DNA of 64,000 nucleotides from Acanthosepion esculentum. Its lineage: Eukaryota; Mollusca; Cephalopoda; Sepiida; Sepiidae. Position 1 is the stretch's first letter. Every line of letters starts with the position of its first letter. The position numbers and the translations under genes are program-made. Under the pieces are notes generated by a model. It saw only the letters and a list, made by a program, of their open reading frames with translations. It made no database searches and was not told the DNA's origin. Shown here one piece after another: positions 36,142 to 50,461 of this stretch. Where the stretch lies: assembly GCA_964036315.1 (NCBI GenBank), contig CAXIWW010000817.1:2515501-2579500 (forward strand), read 5' to 3'.

Positions 36142-39100
36142 GTATCTGTGAAAACTGCGCTAAAATCAATCTCTGGCTGCTACAAGCTGACTACGCCTGT
36201 CTCTTTTGTGACCACTGCCTTACAAGCAATCTCAGGTTGCTAAAAATCGACATCTCCTGACTCTTTTGTGAAAACTGCCTTATAATCAATCTCAGGCTGC
36301 AGTAAGCTAATTCTCCTGGCTTTTTGTGCCATTTGCCTTACAAGCAATCCCACGCAGCTACGAGCCCATTTCTCCTGGCTTGTTGTGACAACTGCCTTAC
36401 AACGAATCTCAGGCTGCAGGAAGCCCAATTCTGCTCGCTCATTTTGTGAAAACAGCCTTACAAGCAATCTCAGGCTGCTACAATCCGAATACGCCTGGCT
36501 CTTTTGTGACACCTGCCTTACAAGCAATCTCAGGCTGCTACGAGCCCATTTCTTTTGGCTTTTTGTGGAAAGTGCCTTACACGCAAACATAGGATTCTAC
36601 GAGCCGGTTCTCCTGGGAGATTTGTGAAAATTGCCTTACAAGCAATCTCATTCTTCTACAAGCCTACACCTCCTGGCACTTTTAAGACCACTGCATAACA
36701 AGCAATCTCAGGCTGCTAAAAATTCGATCTCCTGGGTCTTTCGTGACAACTGCCTTACAAGCAATCTCAGGCTGCAGCAAGCCCAATGTTCCTGGCTTTT
36801 TTGCAAATTGCCTTACAAAATAATCCCAGGCTGCTACGAGCCGATTTCTCAAGGCTCTTTTGTGGCGACTGCCTTACAAGCAATCTCAGGCTGCTACAAG
36901 CCGAATTCTCCTGGCTCTTTTGTGACAACTGCCTTACAAGCAATGTCAGGCTGCTCCGAGCCGACTTCTCTTGGCTCTCTTGTGAAAACTGCCTTACAAG
37001 CAATCTCAGGCTTCTACAAGCCGAATACGCCTGGCTCTTTTGTAGCAACTGCCTTACATGCAATCACAGCAGCAAGCCCAATTTTCTTTGATTTTTGTGA
37101 CAGTTTCATTACAAGCAATTCCACGCAGCTACGAGCCCGTTTCCCCTGGAATTTTGTGAAAATTGCTTTTCACGCAATCTCAGGCTTCTACAAACTTACA
37201 CCTTCTGACTCTTTTTTGACAATCTCCCGCTGCTATCGGCCGACTTCTCCGGGCTATTTGTGAAAACTGTCTTACAAAGGATCTCAGGCTGCTACAAGCC
37301 GATTTCTACTGCCTCTTTTGCAGCAACTGCCTTACAAGCAATCTCAGTCTGCAACAAGCCGACTTCACCTGGCTCTTTTGTGAAAACTGCCTTACAAGCA
37401 ATGTCAGACTGCTACGAGCCGACTTCTCTTGGCTCTTTTGTGAAAACTGCCTTTCAAGCAATCTCAGGCTTCTACAAACCCACATCTCTTGTCTCTTTTG
37501 TGAAAACTGCCTTACAAGCAATCTCAGCCTGCTACAAGCCGAATTGGCCGCTACAAATCGACATATACTGGTTCTTTTGTGACAACTGCCTTACAAGCAA
37601 TCTCAGGCTGACGCTAGTCCAATTCTCCTTATTTTTGTGCTAATTGACTTACAACCAATCCCAGGCTGCTACGAACCGATTTCTCCTGGCTCATCTGTGT
37701 CATCTGCCTTAAAAGCATTCTCAGGCTGCAGCAATATGAATTCTCCTGGCTTTTTGTGCAAATTGCCTTACAAGCAATCCCAGGCGTCTACGAGCCGATT
37801 TCTCCTGGCGCTTTTGTGGCAACTGCCTTACAAGAAATCTCAGGCTGCTACAAGCCGAATTCTCTTGGCGCTTTTATGACAACTGCCTTACAATCAATGT
37901 CAGGCTGCTACGAGCCGACTTATCTTGGCTCTTTTGTGAAAACTGCCTTGCAAGTAATCTCCGGCTGCTACAAGCCGTATTCTTCTGGCGCTTTTGTGAC
38001 AACTGCCTTACAAGCAATGTCAGGCTTCTACAAGTCGACATCTCCTGTCTCTTTTGTGACAACTGCTTTACAAGCAATCTCCGTCTTCCGCCAGGACAGT
38101 TCTCCTGACTTTTTGTCCCAATTGCCTTAAAAGCAATCCCAGGCGGCTACGTGCCGATTTCTCCTGGCTCTTTTGTGGTAACTGCCTTACAAGCAATCTC
38201 AGGCTGCTACAAGCCGAATACGCCTGGCTCTTTTGTGAAACTGCTTTGCAAGCAATATCAGGCCACTACAAATCGACATCTCCTGTCTCTTTTCTGACAA
38301 CTGCTTTACAAGCAATCTCAGGCTGCCGCCAGCACTGTTCTCCTGACTTTTTGTGCCAATTGCCTTAAAAACAATACCAGGCGGTTACGTGCCGATATCT
38401 CCTGGCTCTTTTGTGGTAACTTCCTTACAAGCAATCTCAGGCAGCTATAAGCCAAATTCTCCTAGTTCTATTGTGACAACTGCCTTAAAAGCAATCTCAG
38501 TCTACAGCAATCCTCATTCCCCTGGCTTTTTGTGCCAATTGCCTTACAAGCAATCCCAGGCGTCTACGAGCCGATTTCTCCTGGCTCAAATGTGGCAACT
38601 GCCTTACAAGCAATCTCAGGCTGCTGCAAGCCGAATTCTCCTGGCTCTTTTGTGCAAATTGCCTTACAACAATCCCAGGCGTCTACGAGCCGACTTCTCT
38701 TGTCTCTTTTGTAAAAACTGCCTTAAAAACAATCTCAGATTGCTACAAAACGACAAAACTGCCTTACAAGCCGAATACGCCTGGCTCTTTTGTGAAACTG
38801 CCTTACAAGCAATCCCAGGCTGCCACGAACCGATTTCCCATGGCTCATTTGTGGCATCTGCCTTACAAGCATTCTCAGGCTACAGCAATATGAATTCTTC
38901 TGCCTCTATTCTGCCAACTGCCTTCCAAGCAATCTCAGGCTTCTACGAGTCTGGCTCTTCTATGACAACTGCCTTACAAGCAATCTCAGGCTGCTACGAG
39001 CCGAACTCCTGGCTCTTTTTTGCCAATTGCATTACAAGCCATCCCAGGCTGGTACTAGCGGATTTCTCCTGGCTCTTTTGTGGCAACTGCCTTAAAAGCA

Positions 39101-41024
39101 ATCTCAGGCTGCTACAAGCGGAATTCTCCTGGCTCTTTTGTGACAACTGATTAAAAGCAATCTGAGGTTTCTACGAGCCGTCATCACCTTTTTTTGTGAC
39201 AAATGCCTTAAAAGTAATCTCAGACTGCTACAAGTCGTCTACGCCTGGCCTTACAAGCAAACTCAGGGTGCAGCAAGCCTAATTCTACTGGCGTTTTGGC
39301 CAATTGCCATCCCAGGCTGCTACGGGCTGATTTCTTCTGGCTCTTTTGTGGCAACTGCATTACAAGCAATCTCAGGCTGCTACAAGCCGAATACGCCTGG
39401 CTCTTTTGTGACAGCTGCCTTACAAGAAATCTCAGGCTGCTACAAGTCGGTTTCTCCTCGCGCTTTTGTGACAACTGCCTTACAAGCAATGTCAGGCTGC
39501 TACGAGCCGACTTCTCTTGGCTCTTTTGTGAAAACTGCGTTACAAGTAATATCAGGCTGCTACAAAACGACATCTCCTGTCTCTTTTGTGAAACTGCCTT
39601 ACAAGCAATCTCAGGCCGCTACAAGCCGAATACGCCTGGCAATTATTGTGAAACTGCCTTGCAGGCAATCTCAGGCCGCTACGTATCGATATCTCCTTTC
39701 TCTTTTGTGACAACTGCCTTACAAGCAATGTCAGGCTTCCGCCAGCACAATTCTCCTGACTTTTTGTGCCAATTGCCTTAAGAGCAATCCCAGGCGGCTA
39801 AGTGCAGATTTCTCCTGGTTCTTTTGTGGTAACTGCCTTACAAGCAATCTCAGGCTGCTACAAGACGAATTCTCCTGGCTCTATTGTGACAACTGCCTTA
39901 CAAGCAATCTCAGGCTGCCGGTAGTCCAATTCTCCTGACTTTTTGTTATAATTGTCTTACAAGCATTCCCAGGCTGCTACAAACCGATTTCCCCTGGCAC
40001 ATTTCTGGCATCTGCCTTACAAGCATTCTCAGGCTGCAGCAATATGAATTCTCCTGGCTTTTTGTGCGAATTAACTTACAAGCAATCCCAGGCGTCTACG
40101 AGCCGATTTCTCCTGGCTTTTTTGTGGCAACAGCCTTACAAGAAATCTCAGGCTGCTAAAAGCCAAATTCTCCTGGCGCTTTTGTGACAACTGCCTTACA
40201 AGCAATGTCAGGCTGCTACGAGCAAACTTCTCTTGGCTCTATTGTGAAACTGCCTTACAAGCAATCTCAGGCCGCTACAAGCCGAAGACGCCTGGCTCGT
40301 TTGTGAGACTGCCTTGCAAGAAATCTCAGGCCTCTACAAATCGACATCTCCTGTCTCTTTTGTGACAACTGTCTTGCAAGCAATCTCAGGCTGACGCCAG
40401 CACAATTCTCCTTATTTTTTTGCCAATTGCCATACAAGCAATCTCAGGTTGCTACGAACCGATTTCCCCAGGCTCATCTGTGGCATCTGCCTTACAAGCA
40501 TTCTCAGGCTGCAGCATTATGAATTCTCCTGGCTTTTTGTGCGAATTGCCTTACAAGCAATCCCAGGCGGCGACAAGCCAATTTCTCCTGGCTCTTTTGT
40601 GGCAACTGCCTTACAAGCAATATCAGGCTGCTACGAGCCGACTTCTCCTGACTCTTTTGTGACAACTGCCTTACAACCAATCTCAGGTAACTACAAGCCG
40701 AATACGCCTGGCTCTTTTGTGAGAACTGCCTTGCAAGCAATCTCATGCTGCTACAAATCGACATATTCTGTCTCTTTTGTGACAACTGCCTTACAAGCAA
40801 TCTCAGGCTCCTGCAAGCCGAATTCTCCTAGCTCTTTTGTGCAAATTGATTTACAAGAAATCCCAGGCGTCTACGAGCCGACGTATCATGGCTCTTTTGT
40901 GAAAACTGCCTTCAAAGCAATCTAGGCTGCTACAAAACGACATCTCCTGTCTCTTTTTTTCAAAACTGCCTTACAAGCAATCTCAGCCTGCTACAAGCCG
41001 AATAGGCCTAGCTCTTGTGTGAAG
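36142..41024 (+). repeat. Family B array 2
   Basis: About 80 monomers of 59-60 bp, all in plus orientation. The first 1.4 kb (to about 37560) is more diverged, with subtypes such as CTACGAGCCCATTTCTCC and TTCTACAAGCCTACACCTCC not prominent elsewhere. Later monomers follow the same preferred variant order as arrays 1 and 3. One locally scrambled patch lies near 38745-38790, where a monomer is cut (AAACGACAAAACTGCC). The array ends inside a monomer near 41024. Confidence 0.95.
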
Positions 41025-44000
41025 CCCCACCCAGAAGACAGTCCCAGAAAGACCCACTCAGACGAATCCAAGTCCCAGAAAGTCCAACGCAGACGACCCC
41101 CAGTCCCAGAAAGTCCCACGCAGACGACCCCCAGTCCCAGAAAGTCAACCGCAGACGACACCCCACCCAGAAAACAGTCCCATATATCCAACGCAGACGA
41201 CCCTCCCACCAAGGAGACAGTCCCAGAAAGTCCCACGCAGACGACACCCAGTCCAAGAAAGTCCCACGCAGAAGACCACCCACCCAGGGGACAGACCCAG
41301 AAAGTCCCACGCAGATGACCCCTCACCCAGGAGACAGACCCAGAAAGTCCCACTCAGACGACCCCCAGTCCCAGAAAGTTCCACGCAGACGACACCGCAC
41401 CCAGGAGACTGTCCCAGAAAGTCCCACGCAGACGACCCCCACCCAGAAGACAGTCCCAGAAAGTCCCACGCAGACGACCCCCGACCCAGGAGACAGTCCC
41501 AGAAAGTCCCACGCAGACGAACCCCAGTCCCAGAAAGTCCCACGCAGACGACATCCCACCCAGGAGACAGTTCTCAGAATGTCCCAAACAGAAGACCCCC
41601 CACCCAGGTGACAGTCCCAGAAAGTCCCACAAAGACGACCCCCACTCCCAGAAAGTCCCACGCAGACGGCCCCAGTCTCAGAAAGTCCCACGCAGACGAA
41701 ACCCAGTCCCAGAAAGTCCCACGCAGACGACCCTCAGTCACAGAAAATCCCACGCAGACGTGCCCCACACCCAGGAGACAGTCCCAGAATGTCCCACGCA
41801 GACGACCCCCAGTCTAAGAAATTTCCATGCAGAAGACCCCCACCCAGGAGACATTCCCAGAAAGTCCCTAGCAGACGACCCCCCACACAGGAGAGAGTCC
41901 CAGAAAGTCCCACGCAGACGAGACCCCACCCAGGAGACAGTCCAAGAAAATCCCATGCAGACGACCCCACTTCCAGAAAGTCCCACGTAGACGGCCCCCA
42001 GTCACAGAATGTCCCACGCAGACGACCCCCATTCCAAGAAAGTCCAACGCAGACGACCTCCACCCTGCAGACAGTCCCAGAAAGTCCCACGCAGACGACC
42101 CCCAGTCCAAGAAAGTCCCACGCAGACGATCCCCAGTACCTGAAAGTCCCACGCAGACGACACCCTTGTCCCAGAAAGTCCCACGCAGACGACCTCCAGT
42201 CCAAGCAAGTCCCACGCAGACGACCCACCACCCAGGAAACAGTCCCAGAAAGACCGACGCAGATGACCCCCAGTCCCAGAAAGTCCCAAAGACGACCCCC
42301 CACCCAGGAGACAGTCCCAGAAAGTCCCACGCAGACGAGCCCCCACCCAGGAGACAGTCCCAGAAAGTCCCACGCAGACGATCCCCAGTCCCAGAAAGTC
42401 ACATGCAGAGGACCCCCCACCCAGGTGACAGTCCCAGATATCCCAAGCAGACGACCCTGCACCCAGGAGACAGTCCCAGAAAGTCCCACGAAGAAGAGCC
42501 CCAGTCTCAGGAAGTCGCATGCAGACGACCCCCACCCAGGAGACAGTCCAAGAAAGTCCCACGAAGACGACCCCCCATCCAGGAGACAGTGCCAGAAAGT
42601 CCCACGCAGACGACCCCCACTCCCAGAAAGTCCCACGCAGACGACCTCCAGTCCCAGAAAGTCCCACGCAGACGATCCCCAGTCCCAGGAAGTCCAACGC
42701 AGACGACCCCCAGTCCCAGGAGACAGTCCCAGAAAGTCCCACGCAGACGGCCCCCAGTCCCAGAAAGACCCACGCAGAAGACCCCCAGTCCCAGAAAGTC
42801 ACATGCAGAAGACCCCCAGTTCCAGAAAATCCCACGCAGACGACACCCCACACAGGAGACATTTCTCGGAAAGTCCCAAACTGACGACCCCCCACCCAAG
42901 AGACAGTCCCAGAAAGTCCCACGCAGACGACCCCCACTCCCAGAAAGTCCAACGCAGACGGCCCCCAGTCCCAGAAAGTCCCACGCAGACGACCCCCAGT
43001 CACAGAAAATCCGACGCAGACGTTCCCCCCACCCAGGAGTCAGTCCCAGAATGTCCCACGCAGACGACCCCCAGTCTAAGAAAGTCCCATGAAGACGACC
43101 CCCACCAAGGAGACAGTCCCAGAAAGTCCCATGCAGACGACCCCCACTCCAAGAAAGTCCCTCGTAGACGGCCCCAGTCACAGAAAGTCCAACGCACACG
43201 ACTCCCAGTCCCAGAAACTCCCACCCAGCAGACATTCCCAGAAAGTCCCACGCAGATGAGCCCCACCCAGGAGACAGTCCCAGAAAGTCCCACGCAGACG
43301 ACCCCCAGTCCCAGAAAATCCCAGGCAGACGACCCCCAGTCCCAGAAAGTCCAACGCAGACGAACCCCAGTCCCAGAAAGTCCCACGGAGACGAACCCCC
43401 ACCCAGGAGACAGTCCCAGAAAGACCTACGGAGACGACCCCCAGTCCCAGAAAGTCCCACGGAGACGAACCCCCACCCAGGAGACAGTCCCAGAAAGTCC
43501 CACGCAGACGACCCCCAGTCCAAGAAAATCCAACGCAGACGAGCCCCATTCCCAGAAAGTCCCACGCAGACGATCCCACACCAGGAGGCAGTCCCAGAAA
43601 GTCCCAAAAAGACGACCCCCATCAAGGAGACAATCCCAGAAAGTCCCACGCAGACGACTCCAGTCCCAGAATGTCCCACGCAGACAACACCGCACCCAGG
43701 AGACTGTCCCAGAATGACCCACGCAGACGACCCCCAGTCCAAGAAAGTCCCACGCAGACGAGTCTCCACCCAGGAAACAGTCCCAGAAAGTCCCAGGCAG
43801 ACGACTTCACACCCAGGGGAGATTCCCAGAAAGACCGACGCAGACGACCCCCAGTCCCAGAAAGTCCCAAAGCCGACCCCCCACCCAGGAGACAGTCACA
43901 GAAAGTCCCACGCAGACGAGCTCCCACCCAAGAGACAGTCCCAGAAAGTCCCACGCAGACGATCCCCAGTCCCAGAAAGTCACATGCAGAGGACCCCCCA

Positions 44001-45533
44001 CCCAGGTGTCAGTCCCAGATATCCCACGCAGACGACCCCGCACCTTGGAGACAGTCCCAGAAAGTCCCACGCAGAAGACCCCCAGTCCCAGGAAGTCCCA
44101 TGCAGACGACACCCACCCAGGAGACAGTCCCAGAAAGTCCCAGGCAGACGACCCCCCAACCAGGAGACAGTCCCAGAAAGTCCCACGTAGACGTCCCCCA
44201 GGCCAAGAAAGTTCCACGCAGACGACCCCCAGTCCCAGGAGACAGTCCCAGAAAGTCCCACGCAGACGGCCCCCCACCAAGGAGACAGTCCAAGAAAGTC
44301 CCACGCAGACGACCCCGAGTCCCAGAAAATCCCACGCAGACGATCCCCAGTCCCTGAAAGTCCCAGGCAGACGACACCCTTGTCCCAGAAATTCCCACGC
44401 AGACGACCTCCAGTCCAAGCAAGTCCCACGCAGACGACCCGCCACCCAGGAGACAGTCCCAGAAAGTCCCACGCAGACGACCCCAGTCCCAGAAAGTCCC
44501 ACGCAGACGACCCACCACCCAGGAGACAGTCCCAGAAAGTCCCAAACAATCGACCTCGCACCCAGGAGACAGTCCAAGAAAGTCCCACGCAGACGACCTC
44601 CACTCCCAGAAAGTCCCACGCAGACGGCCCCTAGTCCCAGAAAGTCCCACGCAGACGACCCCCCGTCCCAGCAAGTCCAAGGCAGACAACCCCCCACACA
44701 GGAGACAGTCCCAGAAAGTCCCACGTAGACGACCCCCAGTCCCAGGAAGTCGCATGCAGACGACCCCCACCCAGGAGACAGTCCCAGAAAGTCCCACGCA
44801 GACGACACCCCAACGCGGAGACAGTCCCAGAAAGTCCCACGCAGACGAGCCCCATTCCCAGAAAGTCCCACGCAGACGACCCCCAGTCCCAGCAAGTCCA
44901 ACGCAGACGACCCACAGTCCAAGGAGACAGTCCCAGAAAGTCCCACGAAGACGGCCCCCAGTCCCAGAAAGTCCCACGCAGACGACCCCCAGTCCGACAA
45001 ACTCACACGCAGAAGACACCCAGTCCCAGAAAGTCCCACGCAGACGACACCCCACACAGGAGACAGTTCTCAGAAAGTCCCAAACAGACGACCCCACACC
45101 CAGGAGACAGTCCCAGAAAGTCCCACGCAGACGACCCCCACTCCCAGAAAGTCCCACGCAGACGACCCCCAGTCCCATAAAGTCGCACGAAGACGACCCC
45201 CAGTCCCAGGAAGTCCAACGCAGACGACCCCCAATCCCAGGAAGTCCAACGCAGACGACCCGCAGTCCCAGGAGACAGTCCCAGTAAGTCCCACGCAGAA
45301 GGCGCCCAGTCCCAGAAAGTCCCACGCAGACGACCCCCAGTCCCAGAAAGTCACAAGCAGAAGACCCCCAGTTCCAGAAAGTCCGACGCAGACGACACCC
45401 CACACAGGTGACATTTCTCGGAAAGTCCCAAACAGACGAACCCCCTCCCAGGAGACAGTCCCAGAAAGTCCCACGCAGACGACCCCCACTACCAGAAAGT
45501 CCAACGCAGACGGCCCCCAGTCCCAGAAAGTCC

Positions 45534-47900
45534 CACGCAGTCGACCCCAAGTCAGAGAAAATCCGACGCAGACGTTCCCCCCACTCAGGAGACAGTCCCA
45601 GAATGTCCCACGCAGACGACCCCCAGTCTAAGAAAGTCCCATGAAAACAACCCCCACCAAGGAGACAGTCCCAGAAAGTCCAATGCCGACGACCCCCACT
45701 CCCAGAAAGTCCCTCGTAGACGGCCCCCAGTCACAGAAAGTGCAACGCTCTACTCCCAGTCCCAGAGACACCCACGCAGACGACCCCCACCCAGCAGACA
45801 GTCCCAGAAAGTCCCACGCAGACGACCCCCAGTCCCAGAAAGTCCCATGCAGACGACCCCCACCCAGGAGACATTCCCAGAAAGTCCCACGCAGATGAGC
45901 CCCACCCAGGAGACAGTCCCAGAAAGTCCCACGCAGACGACCCCCTGTCCCAGAAAGTCCCACGCAGACGACCCCCAGTCCCAGAAAGTCCAACGCAGAC
46001 GAACCCCAGTCCCAGAAAGTCCCACGGAGACGAACCACCACCCAGGAGACAGTCCCAGAAAGTCCCACGCAGACGACCCCCAGTCCCAGAAAATCCAACG
46101 CAGACGAGCCCCATTCCCAGATAGTCCCACGCAGACGACCCCACACCCAGGAGGCAGTCCCAGAAAGTCCCAAAAAGTCGTACTCCCACCAAGGAGACAG
46201 TCCCAGTAAGTCCCACGCAGATGACCCCCAGTCCCAGAATGTCCCACGCAGACGACCCCCAGTTCCACAAAGTCCCACGCAGACAACACCGCACCCAGGA
46301 GACTGTCCCACAATGACCCACGCATCGACCCCCAGTCCAAGAAAGTCCCACGCAGACGAGTCCCCACCCAGGAAACAGTCCCAGAAAGTCCCACGCAGAC
46401 GACCCCCACTCCCAGAAAGTCCAACGCAGACGGCCCCCAGTCCCAGAAAGTCCCACGCAGTCGACCCCAAGTCAGAGAAAATCCGACGCAGACGTTCCCC
46501 CCACCCAGGAGACAGTCCCAGAATGTCCCACGCAGACGACCCCCAGTCTAAGAAAGTCACATGAAGACGACCCCCACCAAGGAGACAGTCCAAGAAAGTC
46601 CCATGCAGACGACCCCCACTCAGGAGACATTCCCAGAAAGTCCCACGCAGATGAGCCCCACCCAGGAGACAGTCCCAGAAAGTCCCACGCAGACGACCCC
46701 CTGTCCCAGAAAGTCCCACGCAGACGACCCCCAGTCCCAGAAAGTCCAACGCAGACGAACCCCAGTCCCAGAAAGTCCCACGGAGACGAACCACCACCCA
46801 GGAGACAGTCCCAGAAAGTCCCACGCAGACGACCCCCAGTCCCAGAAAATCCAACGCAGATGAGCCCCATTCCCAGATAGTCCCACGCAGACGACCCCAG
46901 ACCCAGGAGGCAGTCCCAGAAAGTCCTAAAAAGTCGTACCCCCACCAAGGAGACAGTCCCAGAAAGTCCCACGCAGATGACCCCCAGTCCCAGAATGTCC
47001 CACGCAGACGACCCCCAGTTCCACAAAGTCCCACGCAGACAACACCGCACCCAGGAGACTGTCCCACAATGACCCACGCATCGACCCCCAGTCCAAGAAA
47101 GTCCCACGCAGACGAGTCCCCACCCAGGAAACAGTCCCAGAAAGTCCCACGCAGACGACCCCCACTCCCAGAAAGTCCAACGCAGACGGCCCCCAGTCCC
47201 AGGAAGTCCCACGCAGTCGACCCCAAGTCAGAGAAAATCCGACGCAGACGTTCCCCCCACCCAGGAGACTGTCCCAGAATGTCCCACGCAGACGACCCCC
47301 AGTCTAAGAAAGTCACATGAAGACGACCCCCACCAAGGAGACAGTCCAAGAAAGTCCCATGCAGACGACCCCCACCCAGGAGACATTCCCAGAAAGTCCC
47401 ACGCAGATGAGCCCCACCCAGGAGACAGTCCCAGAAAGTCCCACGCAGACGACACCCTGTCCCAGAAAGTCCCACGCAGACGACCCCCAGTCCCAGAAAG
47501 TCCAACGCAGACGAACCCCAGTCCCAGAAAGTCCCACGGAGACGAACCACCACCCAGGAGACAGTCCCAGAAAGTCCAACACAGACGACCCCCAGTCCCA
47601 GAAAATCCAACGCAGACGAGCCCCATTCCCAGATAGTCCCACGCAGACGACCCCACACCCAGGAGGCAGTCCCAGAAAGTCCCAAAAAGTCGACCCCCCA
47701 CCAAGGAGACAGTCCCAGAAAGTCCCACGCAGATGACCCCCAGTCCCAGAATGTCCCACGCAGACGACCCCCAGTTCCACAAAGTCCCACGCAGACAACA
47801 CCGCACCCAGGAGACTGTCCCACAATGACCCACGCAGACGACCCCCAGTCCAAGAAAGTCCCACGCAGACGAGTCCCCACCCAGGAAACAGTCCCAGAAA
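45534..47900 (+). repeat. Family A 756-bp higher-order repeat (about three copies)
   Basis: The marker CAGTCGACCCCAAGTCAGAG occurs at about 45538, 46461 and 47217. The last two are 756 bp apart. The first interval is 923 bp, so the first copy carries about 167 bp extra. Downstream markers at 45847, 46603 and 47359 are also 756 bp apart. A few substitutions separate copies 2 and 3, for example GACCCCCTGTCC against GACACCCTGTCC. Confidence 0.9.
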
Positions 47901-49732
47901 GTCCCACGCAGACGACCCCACACCCATGAGAGACTGTCCCAGAAAGATCCACGTAGACGACCCCCAGTCCCAGAAAGTCCCATGCAGACGAAACCCACCC
48001 AGGAGACAGTCCCAGAAAGTCCCTCGCAGAAGAACCCCCAGTCCCAGAAAGTCCCACACAGACGACCCCCAGTCCTAGGAAGTCCCATGCAGACGACCCC
48101 CACCCAGGAGACAGTCCCAGAAAGACCGAGGCAGACGACCCCCAGTCCCAGAAAGTACCAAAGACGACCCCCCACCCAGGAGACAGTCCCAGAAAGTCCC
48201 ACGCAGACGACCCCCATTCCCAGAAAGTCCCACGCTGACGACCCCAGTCGCAGAAAATCCCACGCAGACGACCCCCAGTCCAACAAAGTCCCACGCAGAC
48301 GGCCCCCAGTCCCAGAAAGTCCCACGCAGACGACCCCCAGGCCCAGCAAGTCCCAGGCAGACAACCTCCACACAGGAGACAGTCCCAGAAAGTCCCACGC
48401 AGACGACCCACAGTCCCAGAAAGTCCCACGCAGATGACCCCTACCCAGGAGACAATCCCAGACAGACCGACGCAGACGACCCCCAGTCCCAGAAAGTCCC
48501 AAAGACGACCCCCCACCCAGGAGACAGTCGCAGAAAGTCCCACGCAGACCAGCCCCCACCCAGGAGACAGTCCCATAAAGTCCCACGCAGACGATCCCCA
48601 GTCCCAGAAAGTCACATGCAGAGGACCCCCCACCCAGGTGACAGTCCCAGATATCCCACGCAGATGACCCCACACCCAGGAGACAGTCCCAGAAAGTCCC
48701 ACGCAGACGACCCCCATTCCCAGAAAGTCCCACGCAGAAGACACCCAGTCCCAGGAAGTCCCATGCAGACGACCCACAGTCCCAGGAGACATTCCCAGAA
48801 TGTCCCACGCAGACGACCCCCCAACCAGGAGACAGTCCCAGAAAGTCCCACGCAGACGACCCACATTCCCAGAAAGTCCCACGCAGACGACCCCAGTCGC
48901 AGGAAGTCCAACGCAGACGACCCACAGTCCCAGGAGACATTCCCAGAAAGTCCCACGCAGACGGCCCCCAGTCCAAGAAAGTCCCACGCAGACGACCCCC
49001 AGTCCGACAAAGTCACACGCAGAAGACCCCCAGTCCCAGAAAGTCCCACGCAGACGACACACGGCACAGGAGACAGTTCTCAGAAAGTCCCAAACAGACG
49101 ACCCCCCACCCAGGAGACAGTCCCAGAAAGTCCCACGCAGACGGCCCCCAGTCCCAGAAACTCCCACGCAGACGACCCCAGTCCAAGAAAGTCCCACGCA
49201 GACGGCCCCTCAACCAAGAGACAGTCCCAGAAAGTCCAACGCAGACGACCCCCAGTCACAGAAAATTCCACGCAGACGTTCACCCCACCCAGGAGACAGT
49301 CCCCGAATGTCCCACGCAGACGACCCCCAGTCTAAGAAAGTCCCATGAAGACCACCCCCACGAAGGAGACAGTCCCAGAAAGTCCCATGCAGACGACCCC
49401 CACTCCCAGAAAGTCCCTCGTAGACGGCCCCCAGTCACAGAAAGTCCCACGCAGACAACCCCCAGTCCCAGAAAGTCCCACGCAGACGACCCCCTCCAGC
49501 AGACAGTCCCAGAAAGTCCCACGCAGACAACCCCCAGTCCAAGAAAATCCCATGCAGACGACCCCCACCAGGAGACATTCCCAGAAAGTCCAACGCAGAT
49601 GAGCCCCACCCAGGAGACAGTCCAAGAAAGTCCCACGTAGACGACCCCCATTCCCAGAAAGTCCCAAGCAGACGACCCCCAGTCCAAGAAAGTCCAACGC
49701 AGACGAACACCAGTCCCAGAAAGTCCCAGGGG

Positions 49733-50461
49733 GACGAACCCCCACCCAGGAGACAGTCCGAGAAAGACACACGGAGACGACCCCCAGTCCCAGAAAGTCC
49801 CACGCAGACGACACCCCCACCCAGGAGACAGTCCCAGAATGTCCCACGCAGACGACCCCCAGTCCCAGAAAATCCAACGCAGACGACCCCCAGTCCCAGA
49901 AAATCCAACGCAGACGAGCCCCATTCCAAGAAAGTCCAACGCAGACGACCCCACACCCAGGAGACAGTCCCAGAAAGTCCCACGCAGACGAACCCCCACC
50001 CAAGAGACAGTCACAGAAAGGCCCACGCAGACGACCCCCAGTCCCAGAATGTACCACGCAGACGACCCCCAGTCCCAGAAAGACCCACCCAGACGATCCC
50101 CAGTCCCAGAAAAATCCCACACAGACGACCCACCCATCCACGAGAGTGTTCCAGAAAGACCCACGCAGACGGCACCCAGTCCCAGAAAGTCCCACGTAGA
50201 CCACCCCCCAACCAGAAGACAGTCCCAGAAAGTCCCACGCAGACGACCCCCAGTACCAGAAAGCCCACGCAGACGACCCCCAGTCCCAGAAAGTCCCACG
50301 CAGTCTACACCCTACCAAGGAGACAGTCCCTGAAATACCCACGCAGACGACAACCACTCCCAGAAAAACGCACGCAGACGATCCCCACCCAGGAGACAGT
50401 CCCAGAAAGACCCACGCAGACGACCCGCCACCCAGGAGACAGTCCCAGAAAGTCCAACGCA
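49733..50461 (+). repeat. Family A 729-bp tandem duplication, copy 1
   Basis: Starts at GACGAACCCCCACCCAGGAG. The rare marker CACCCATCCACGAGAGTG lies at 50131 and recurs at 50860. The two copies look identical throughout and are directly adjacent. Confidence 0.94.
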
